A stretch of DNA of 8,386 bases, from the NCBI GenBank assembly GCA_013696965.1, contig JACCXN010000096.1, forward strand, positions 1 through 8,386, in the 5' to 3' direction. The notes beneath the pieces are model-generated. The model ran no database searches. It was not told where the DNA came from and worked only from the letters and a program-made list of their open reading frames with translations. Source of the stretch: Bacteroidota bacterium. GTDB taxonomy: Bacteria; Bacteroidota; Bacteroidia; JACCXN01. Within the stretch, counting starts at the first letter, position 1; each line of letters begins with the position of its first letter. Made by a program: the position numbers and the translations under genes. This document shows positions 1 to 4,347 of this stretch, piece after piece.

Positions 1-72
1 CCAGTTTACCTTTCTTATAAGGGACTGGCTCGTTTCATACACTCTTTAAAAGTCTATCATCTCTATAAAAGT

Positions 73-102
73 TTTGTTACCTTGTCAAAGAACTTATCTT
101 TG
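73..102 (+). promoter_or_regulatory. Bacteroidota-type promoter ahead of the array
   Basis: TTTG at 73-76 is followed after 18 bases by TATCTTTG at 95-102. This fits the TTTG / TAnnTTTG pattern of the Bacteroidota housekeeping sigma factor, with a spacer one base shorter than usual. Transcription would start near 109 and run right, into the first palindrome and the lipoprotein gene. No open reading frame lies between it and the palindrome. Its position recalls the promoter ahead of an integron cassette array, but that role is inference. Confidence 0.5.
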
Positions 103-137
103 TACCCCGAGGTAACGCAGGACACACCGCCATCATA

Positions 138-264
138 TAACACTGCATACCCTCAAGTGGGGTGCTTGGTGCATTTTGAAAAGTCAATGCTTTCTACTAC
201 CTTTCGTGCCGGTTGACAGAAACGCTGCAAACCAGCCCCACCTGCGGGTATGCAGGAAACGTTA
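138..264 (+). repeat. attC-like palindromic site A
   Basis: This is the first of three homologous 127-129 bp imperfect palindromes. It runs from TAACACT to AACGTTA. The arm at 145-162 pairs with the arm at 236-253 at 16 of 18 positions (GCATACCC with GGGTATGC, GTGGGG with CCCCAC). The outer TAAC pairs with GTTA. Arm sequences differ from sites B and C in a compensating way (GTGGGG/CCCCAC here, GTGGCG/CGCCAC there), so base pairing appears to be conserved. The outline (outer 4-bp box, short spacer, inner stem, large central loop, terminal GTTATGC) matches an integron attC site, and the ends resemble the Vibrio cholerae repeat as I remember it. The 137 bases to its left do not resemble the left arms of sites B and C. 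A MITE or structured RNA is an alternative reading. Confidence 0.65.
176..205 (+). promoter_or_regulatory. Promoter-like pair in the loop of site A
   Basis: TTG at 176-178, a 19-base spacer, then TACCTTTC at 198-205. Positions and spacing equal those in sites B and C, but the last G of TAnnTTTG is C here, so this copy may be weaker. It points right, towards the lipoprotein gene. Confidence 0.4.
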
Positions 265-513
265 TGCGGCAGCCTCTTGGAACGCTATCTCCAAAAGACT
301 TTCTGGCTGTTTTGGCTTTTAGCATTTAAGAAATTTTCTGCAAACTTTCAACACCTGGAGAGGCCATCGCTTCGTGCTTGTTAATTTCCTCACGCACAAA
401 AAATTAAATTTCCCTTACGCAAAATGGCACATTTATTTTTGCCTCATACTCACTAAAAGCCATTCACACATGGCAAAAATAAAAGAGCCATTTCCCAGCC
501 CAAAGTACCTGCA
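262..513 (+). repeat. Conserved right arm of module A
   Basis: This 252-bp non-coding stretch is shared, at reduced identity, with 1878-2120 and 3820-4065. Shared blocks include TTTTCTGCAAA near 333, GCCATCGCTTCGTGCTT near 363 and a closing TACCTGCA at 506-513. It contains the hairpin at 422-493. The gene begins 84 bp after its end. No coding pattern is shared among the three copies beyond short frames created by the repeat itself. Confidence 0.7.
422..493 (+). repeat. Covarying hairpin in right arm A
   Basis: The outer stem AAATGGC (422-428) pairs with GCCATTT (487-493). After 3-base internal loops, the inner stem TTTATTTTTGCC (432-443) pairs perfectly with GGCAAAAATAAA (472-483). The loop is 28 bases. 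The same hairpin with compensatory substitutions recurs at 2031-2101 and 3974-4044. If transcription starts in the palindrome loop, the hairpin lies in the untranslated leader of the following gene. Confidence 0.65.
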
Positions 514-556
514 CTGAATTTTCTGAAGTTCTCTCTTAATAATTATAAATAAATGC

Positions 557-564
557 TATGTTTG
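557..564 (+). promoter_or_regulatory. TAnnTTTG -7 element before the lipoprotein gene
   Basis: TATGTTTG matches the Bacteroidota -7 box and ends 33 bases before the start codon. I see no good TTG/TTTG 19-21 bases upstream, so it is only half of a consensus promoter. The same octamer precedes the TonB-like operon at 2164-2171. Confidence 0.4.
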
Positions 565-597
565 TGTAGTTTAATTTGAAAGCTATTTTTATTTAAA

Positions 598-1518
598 ATG
601 AAAAAATATTTTATAATTATATTGCTTTCTGGCCTTTTGGGATGTCAAGAAGATCAAATTGATGATAGCTCAAAAAGAAATGAAAACTGGGCTTGGTTCA
701 TAAATGAAGATACTGGAAAAGGAAGTTGGTTGCCCATTTCTGATAAAATGATAGTTTCAACTGGAGACTATACATTATTTTTTTCAACAGGGGAAATATT
801 AGAGCAAGGAAAAATAAAAGACAGTTTGAATGTTGATACTGCTCGAGTATTTAATAAATCTGGAGAGCTCTTATATCTCAAAATTTTTAACGATAAAAAT
901 AATACTGGTAAATATTATATTTCTGATGGAGACTTTACTGAATATTATAATAACGGAAAATTATGGTTTGAAGGAGCTGTTGAAAATCATGAGGAAATAG
1001 GACTTTGGACAGAATATGATAAAGACGGAAATATTTTATGGAAAGGTAATTTTTATAATGCTTTTTATTGGAGTTCCAATTATTATTTAAATGGATCTAT
1101 AAAAGACAGCTCATATTTTGAAAATAATAAGCAACAAGGAATTTATAAACTTTGGTATGAAAATGGAAAAATATCACAAATAACAAATTGGAAAGATCAT
1201 TTACAAGATGGGGAACAAATTTATTTTCATGATAATGGACAATTAAGAGGTAAAGAATTTTGGATTTCTGGACAAATTCATGGTCTTAGTATTCATTATC
1301 ATTCAAATGGGAACTTACATTATGAGTCAAATCATTACTATGGTGTTCGCAACGGTTTAAGAAAAGATTTTCATGATAATGGAAATTTGAAGTCTGAAGG
1401 ATATTTTGAAAAAGGGGTTGCGTTTGGAGACTGGCTATGGTACAATTTAAATGGGAAATTATATCAAAGAGATTCTTATAAAAATGGAAAGCTTATAAGT
1501 ATTGAAAAGATTGACTAG
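598..1518 (+). CDS. YwqK/MORN-repeat lipoprotein
   Basis: This 306-residue protein has a lipoprotein signal: K2-K3, a hydrophobic run 4-15, and lipobox L-L-G-C with Cys16. The next residues QEDQ are partly acidic, which in Bacteroidota can favour surface display. From about residue 115 to 300 there are eight repeats with a conserved aromatic-x-x-NG-x-L/I core. The glycines fall at 120, 144, 166, 190, 214, 238, 262 and 286, a near-perfect 24-residue period. Repeats of this kind belong to the MORN_2/YwqK group, often annotated as 'toxin-antitoxin system YwqK family antitoxin'. No partner toxin gene is present, so I do not claim that role; a binding or scaffold function is equally possible. It is the only gene of the proposed cassette 1. 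The ATG follows an A-rich leader without a Shine-Dalgarno site, as is normal in the phylum. The gene is visibly more AT-rich than the arms around it. Confidence 0.88.
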   Translation: MKKYFIIILLSGLLGCQEDQIDDSSKRNENWAWFINEDTGKGSWLPISDKMIVSTGDYTLFFSTGEILEQGKIKDSLNVDTARVFNKSGELLYLKIFNDKNNTGKYYISDGDFTEYYNNGKLWFEGAVENHEEIGLWTEYDKDGNILWKGNFYNAFYWSSNYYLNGSIKDSSYFENNKQQGIYKLWYENGKISQITNWKDHLQDGEQIYFHDNGQLRGKEFWISGQIHGLSIHYHSNGNLHYESNHYYGVRNGLRKDFHDNGNLKSEGYFEKGVAFGDWLWYNLNGKLYQRDSYKNGKLISIEKID

Positions 1519-1539
1519 CCTGTATAAACCGCCTGCACA

Positions 1540-1607
1540 GCCAAAAGCATATTCACAATTCCCACCAGCCAAACACGCAATCCAAAAATTGCAAATAAGC
1601 TTCTGGC
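1540..1607 (+). repeat. Left-arm hairpin of module B
   Basis: The arm at 1540-1560 (GCCAAAAGC ... CACAATT) pairs with the arm at 1587-1607 (AATTGCA ... GCTTCTGGC) at 17 of 21 positions around a 26-base loop. It lies 22 bp past the lipoprotein stop. A T-rich tract starts about 14 bases after the stem, so it could help end transcription, but the spacing is too long for a standard intrinsic terminator. A homologous hairpin is at 3480-3540. Confidence 0.5.
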
Positions 1608-1751
1608 TTTTCCAAAAGAATTTAATTTTTTTTCCTCCCCTCTTTAAAATTAACAAACACCCTCACGCACCGCCCAACTGTTGCTATTCATTGACATTGT
1701 GCTGTTCGCAACTAATCGTGACTTTCTATAAAGGTTGAAAGGCCGACCGCA
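1541..1751 (+). repeat. Conserved left arm of module B
   Basis: This non-coding sequence aligns end to end with 3481-3693. Shared blocks include ATTCACAATTC, AAATAAGCTT, AACACCCTCAC and TTCGCAACTAATCGTGACTT. Nothing similar precedes site A within the window. It fills the space between the lipoprotein stop and palindrome B, together with the hairpin at its start. Confidence 0.65.
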
Positions 1752-1880
1752 TAACACTGCATACCCTCAAGTGGCGGTCTAGGTGCTCTATTGCAACGCC
1801 TTGGATTTCTATTAACTTTGCTGCCCGCGGTTATTGGTTCGGTGCTGTAATCGCCACCTGCGTATATGCAAATAACGTTA
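1752..1880 (+). repeat. attC-like palindromic site B
   Basis: This is the second copy, 129 bp, from TAACACTGCATA to TATGCAAATAACGTTA. The inner arms GCATACCCTCAAGTGGCG and CGCCACCTGCGTATATGC pair at 14 of 18 positions. The left spacer between TAAC and the inner stem is 3 bases (ACT) and the right one about 7, leaving unpaired bases, as in folded attC sites. The left flank CCGCATAAC matches the start of the preceding unit rather than its own right flank. It closes the proposed cassette 1. Confidence 0.65.
1791..1820 (+). promoter_or_regulatory. Promoter in the loop of site B
   Basis: TTG at 1791-1793 is followed by exactly 19 bases and TAACTTTG at 1813-1820, a full match to the Bacteroidota consensus. 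Element sequence and spacing are identical in site C. Transcription would start near 1827 and give a leader of about 390 nt before the TonB-like gene at 2216, including the hairpin at 2031-2101. Confidence 0.55.
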
Positions 1881-2120
1881 GCCGTAAGCATTGCGGGGCG
1901 GTGCGACAGACGAGACAGTCAGCCTTTTTCATTGAGCACCTTTTCTGCAAATTTAGAACGTTCAGGGCAGCCCTTCGCTTCGTGCTTTATTCTTTTCATC
2001 GCCCCGCAAAAAACAAAATTGCCAACGCAAAAATCGCACATTTGCTTTTGCCGCATTCGCTCAAAATTCAACACACAAAGGCAAAAGCAAAAGAGCAATT
2101 TCGCCAGCCTAAATACCTGC
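1878..2120 (+). repeat. Conserved right arm of module B
   Basis: This non-coding arm is homologous to 262-513 and 3820-4065 and ends in ATACCTGC. Besides the conserved hairpin at 2031-2101 it has a copy-specific perfect 9-bp inverted repeat, TGCGGGGCG (1892-1900) with CGCCCCGCA (2000-2008), that brackets the middle of the arm. It is more GC-rich than the genes beside it. Confidence 0.7.
2031..2101 (+). repeat. Covarying hairpin in right arm B
   Basis: The inner stem TTTGCTTTTGCC (2041-2052) pairs perfectly with GGCAAAAGCAAA (2080-2091). The outer stem AAATCGC (2031-2037) pairs with GCAATTT (2095-2101) with one mismatch. Relative to copy A, two adjacent inner base pairs are changed on both sides (TTTAT/ATAAA to TTTGC/GCAAA), which is compensatory change. 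Confidence 0.65.
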
Positions 2121-2163
2121 TTTTTATAAATCATAAAAACTTAATTAAATCTAAAAATATTAG

Positions 2164-2171
2164 TATGTTTG
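2164..2171 (+). promoter_or_regulatory. TAnnTTTG -7 element before the TonB-like operon
   Basis: TATGTTTG ends 44 bases before the ATG at 2216. It is the same octamer as at 557-564 and lies outside the conserved arm. The -33 half is not recognisable in the AT-rich DNA upstream. Confidence 0.4.
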
Positions 2172-2215
2172 TTAAATATTATCAATTCCTTTTTAAATTT
2201 AATTAAACAGAAAAA

Positions 2216-2629
2216 ATGATAAGCAGACTTACTTTTTTGACACTTCTAGTTTGTGTTTTTGTAGGACAAAATTCATTCTCTCAGGAAAAAGCAGAGATAG
2301 ATACCACAGAGATATGGCATGCAGTTGATGTAATGCCCGTATTCCCTGGCAATGAACCTGCATTATTTAAATTTATTAGCAGCAATTTGAAATATCCAGA
2401 AGAAGCTAAAACTAAAAATATCAAAGGAACTGTATTTATTGAATTCGTTATTGATACTGTTGGTAATGTTCGGCCAGAGACAGTTAAAGTAAAAAAATCA
2501 TTACACCCTTTATTGGATGACGAAGCGATTAGAGTGGTCAAGCTTTTACCACAGTGGAAACCTGGTTTTATAACAATATTAAACAAACCGGCAGAAGTCA
2601 ATTACGTGTTACCTTTTCAATTTAAATAA
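2216..2629 (+). CDS. Secreted TonB C-terminal domain protein
   Basis: This 137-residue protein has an N-terminal signal peptide (hydrophobic 4-18, likely cleavage near F-S-Q, residues 21-23). One TonB C-terminal domain covers about residues 41-137. Recognisable blocks are PVFPGNEPALFKFISSNLKY-PEEA (41-64), G-TVFIEFVIDTVGNV (71-85), DDEAIRVVKLLPQWKPG (101-117) and the closing VLPFQFK. True TonB proteins have an uncleaved membrane anchor and a proline-rich periplasmic spacer, and both are missing. It therefore probably does not couple the proton-motive force to transport. Such short TonB-C proteins are common in Bacteroidota and their role is unclear. It is the first gene of the operon in proposed cassette 2. 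No ribosome binding site is seen, and the leader is A-rich. Confidence 0.85.
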   Translation: MISRLTFLTLLVCVFVGQNSFSQEKAEIDTTEIWHAVDVMPVFPGNEPALFKFISSNLKYPEEAKTKNIKGTVFIEFVIDTVGNVRPETVKVKKSLHPLLDDEAIRVVKLLPQWKPGFITILNKPAEVNYVLPFQFK

Positions 2630-2649
2630 TACATACAAGTAATTTTATT

Positions 2650-3438
2650 ATGAAACAGTTTATAGTTATTATATTATTTTGTTTTAGTGGTACATTGACA
2701 TATTCACAACCTCAAGATTCAAAGCCCATTCAGTTTATTTATGGAATAAATCAATTAGATAGTCTTATTCTAGACTTGCAGATGTTTCCTGGGGACGCAA
2801 TGATGGATATTAGTTTTGTTAAAATTCCTTTGGTTTTTACTATTACAGATAGCGGAAAAGTAAAAGACATTAAAATTTCAGGAAATTCAACAGTAAAGCT
2901 TGCAGGTTTTACTGGAAAACCTAGAAATGAAAGACTCATCAAAAAATATTTCGAATCGCAATCTATTGAAATTTGCAAAATGACTGAAGGCTTATGGATT
3001 CCAGCAAAAGAAAATGGGAACCCTATTTCAGACACTATTTCACATACATTTTCATTTTCAGTACAAAGGACTTATAAAAAGGTTTTTACTGGAGGAAATA
3101 ATTTTATAGATTATAATTATGACAATTATGAAGACATAGAGAACTATCCTACGGACAGAATTTATAGGGATATGTCAAAAAACATGACAAATGCACTTTT
3201 AGGAAAAAGGTATCATGCAAACTCTACCAAATATGTTCAAAGGAATCAGTTATTAATTGCGGAAATACTTATTGATATAGCAAAATTAAAATTAGATAAT
3301 AATGTTGATTTGCTTTTTGACCATGGAATTATAAAACAAAAGCTAAACAAATTAAACGAAGCTTGTGACAGTTTTGCAAAAGGTGCTATTTTAGGTGATA
3401 CTGAAGCGGAGCAAATCAAAAATAAGTATTGTAAATAA
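2650..3438 (+). CDS. Secreted protein, divergent TonB-C-like plus repeat-like tail
   Basis: This 262-residue protein starts 20 bp after the TonB-C gene stop and is very likely cotranscribed. It has a signal peptide (about residues 1-19, T-Y-S-Q). Residues 50-140 look like a diverged TonB C-terminal domain: a strand pair FTITDSGKVKDIKISG (63-78), a helix LIKKYFESQSIEICKM, then W116-IPAKENGNPI and a final strand SHTFSFSVQ (131-139). This matches the W-x-PA-x-x-NG-x-P signature of the family. Residues 141-200 match nothing I know. The end (236-261), NEACDSFAKGAILGDTEAEQ and KNKYC, resembles the last TPR/Sel1-like helical hairpin of Bacteroidota proteins that end in a conserved YC. Function is unknown. 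Pairing with another TonB-C protein suggests the two may act together in the periplasm. Confidence 0.8.
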   Translation: MKQFIVIILFCFSGTLTYSQPQDSKPIQFIYGINQLDSLILDLQMFPGDAMMDISFVKIPLVFTITDSGKVKDIKISGNSTVKLAGFTGKPRNERLIKKYFESQSIEICKMTEGLWIPAKENGNPISDTISHTFSFSVQRTYKKVFTGGNNFIDYNYDNYEDIENYPTDRIYRDMSKNMTNALLGKRYHANSTKYVQRNQLLIAEILIDIAKLKLDNNVDLLFDHGIIKQKLNKLNEACDSFAKGAILGDTEAEQIKNKYCK

Positions 3439-3479
3439 GTTGTAAAGAAATTCCGGTACGAAAAGCCTTTCACACAATC

Positions 3480-3540
3480 CAAGCACATTCACAATTCGCT
3501 CAAAATCCAACCCTCAAACCAAAAATTGTAAATAAGCTTG
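3480..3540 (+). repeat. Left-arm hairpin of module C
   Basis: The arm at 3480-3496 (CAAGC ... ACAATT) pairs with 3524-3540 (AATTGT ... GCTTG) with three mismatches in 17. It is the homologue of the hairpin at 1540-1607, with ACAATT/AATTGT strengthened relative to that copy. It lies 41 bp after the operon stop and is followed by T- and C-rich tracts. Confidence 0.5.
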
Positions 3541-3693
3541 TATTTTTCCCATAGAAGAATTTTGTTTTTTTCTCCCCCCTCTTGAAAAGAATAAAACACC
3601 CTCACCCGCAGAATCCCTGTCACTATTCATTAGTGTTGCACTACTATTCGCAACTAATCGTGACTTCCTAGAAAAGTGGGTAATGCCAACGGC
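3481..3693 (+). repeat. Conserved left arm of module C
   Basis: This non-coding arm aligns along its length with 1541-1751. The longest shared run, TTCGCAACTAATCGTGACTT, lies near 3648. With the hairpin it occupies the space between the operon stop and palindrome C. Confidence 0.65.
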
Positions 3694-3822
3694 TAACATT
3701 GCATATTCGCCAGTGGCGGTCTAGGTGCTCTATTGCAAAACCTTTAATTTCTATTAACTTTGCTGCTCACGGTTTTTGGTTCGGTGCAATAATCGCCACC
3801 AGCGTATATGCAAATAACGTTA
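3694..3822 (+). repeat. attC-like palindromic site C
   Basis: This is the third copy, 129 bp, from TAACATTGCATA to TATGCAAATAACGTTA. The inner arms GCATATTCGCCAGTGGCG and CGCCACCAGCGTATATGC pair at 15 of 18 positions. The centre is nearly identical to that of site B, while the arms have drifted together. It closes proposed cassette 2. No fourth copy is visible to the right in either orientation. Confidence 0.65.
3733..3762 (+). promoter_or_regulatory. Promoter in the loop of site C
   Basis: TTG at 3733-3735, a 19-base spacer and TAACTTTG at 3755-3762 fully match the Bacteroidota consensus, as in site B. It points right, but no plus-strand gene follows within the window, so this copy appears orphaned. 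Confidence 0.5.
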
Positions 3823-4065
3823 GCTGTAAGCATAGCGCACCGGTGGGACAGAAGGGACAGTCAGCCTTTTTCATTGAGAAACTTTTGTGCAATTTTCAAC
3901 GCCTCAAGCAAGCCATCGCTTCGTGCTTTGTTTTTTTCCTCCCCGCATAAAAAAATTAAAATCCCAACCGCACAAAATAGCACTTTGCCTTTTGTCACAA
4001 TCACACAATCTAACACACCTTGCCAAAAGTCAAAAAGCTATTTTTACCGCCCCCAAGTACCTGCA
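3820..4065 (+). repeat. Orphan right arm of module C
   Basis: This is a 246-bp homologue of 262-513 and 1878-2120, ending in GTACCTGCA. In the other two copies a plus-strand gene starts 84-95 bp later; here none does. It is probably the 5' end of a third cassette whose gene was lost or never captured, or the edge of the array. Confidence 0.65.
3974..4044 (+). repeat. Covarying hairpin in right arm C
   Basis: The outer stem AAAATAGC (3974-3981) pairs perfectly with GCTATTTT (4037-4044). Copy A has AAATGGC/GCCATTT, a compensated G-C to A-T change. The inner stem TTTGCCTTTTGTCA (3984-3997) pairs with TGCCAAAAGTCAAA (4021-4034) at 12 of 14 positions. Confidence 0.6.
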
Positions 4066-4347
4066 ATATTTAAATAGAGCAGGTTTTATCACATTGAAAA
4101 AAATTGATGCTTTTTGAGGAATGCAAGTGTAACTAAAAGTTAACAACTAATTAAGCCCAGCCCAATAGCTCTAACCAACCTGCATAATCATACCATTTTG
4201 AAGTTACTTTATTTTATCGAGAATTTGAACAGCGTCAGAGTTATGTAATCAACATACTGTCTGTCCTCTACGACCAGAGCCATCAAAATTAAGAGAATTA
4301 CTTCTAAAATTCACACAGTAATTGGATGTCTTTACTATCTATTCTAT
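4066..4347. other. Intergenic DNA at the array/chromosome junction
   Basis: These 282 bp lie between the last conserved arm and the stop codon of the minus-strand protease. There is no convincing gene, terminator hairpin or repeat. The only coding-like pattern is a 30-codon minus-strand stretch at 4249-4338 between two stops, reading ...NYCVNFRSNSLNFDGSGRRG..., which could be a gene remnant. The junction separates the plus-strand array from the minus-strand genes. Confidence 0.5.

Larger units (their letters stand above)
262..1877 (+). mobile_element. Putative gene cassette 1 (YwqK-like lipoprotein)
   Basis: The proposed unit runs from the T after the G of GTT in site A to the G of GTT in site B. 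Its first bases with the preceding G read GTTATGCGG. The bases running into its closing palindrome at 1748-1755 read CCGCATAAC, the exact reverse complement. After a short mismatch the pairing resumes (GCCT at 272-275 with AGGC). Site B's own right flank (GTTAGCC) does not match its left flank beyond GTTA. This is what is expected if the ends were joined in a circular cassette. The 1,616 bp carry one gene and two long non-coding arms, which is large for an integron cassette. Boundaries are inferred by analogy with G^TT cleavage. Confidence 0.55.
1878..3819 (+). mobile_element. Putative gene cassette 2 (TonB-C-like pair)
   Basis: The unit runs from after the G of GTT in site B to the G of GTT in site C. 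Its first bases with the preceding G read GTTAGCCGT. The bases leading into its closing palindrome (3689-3697) read ACGGCTAAC, an exact reverse complement. After 2 mismatched bases the pairing resumes (GCATT at 1888-1892 with AATGC at 3682-3686). Site C's own right flank, GTTAGCTGT, matches one position less well, so this case discriminates less sharply than cassette 1. It carries two co-directional genes 20 bp apart in 1,942 bp. Confidence 0.5.

Noticed and set aside
1-28. Hairpin CCAGT ... ACTGG with inner CCTT/AAGG at the window edge
   Set aside because: The stem is short and interrupted and no T-run follows, so a terminator is not supported; the upstream gene is not visible.
138-264. Classical insertion sequence or MITE as the explanation for the palindromes
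   Set aside because: No transposase, no obvious target duplications at the ends, and the flank relation between successive sites fits cassette insertion better. Not excluded without more copies.
1459-1738. Frames on both strands over the lipoprotein 3' end and left arm
   Set aside because: They overlap a clear gene or consist of homopolymer-rich non-coding arm; the homologous arm at 3481-3693 does not keep them open.
1866-2129. Plus-strand frame beginning MQITLAVSI, echoed at 3808-4077
   Set aside because: Both copies come from the repeated right arm. Similarity fades into frame-inconsistent changes, stems of the hairpin are translated, and copy A has no equivalent frame. It is a by-product of the repeat.
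138-4065. CRISPR array
   Set aside because: Repeats are long, diverged and about 1.6-1.9 kb apart with genes between; no short identical repeats or spacers.
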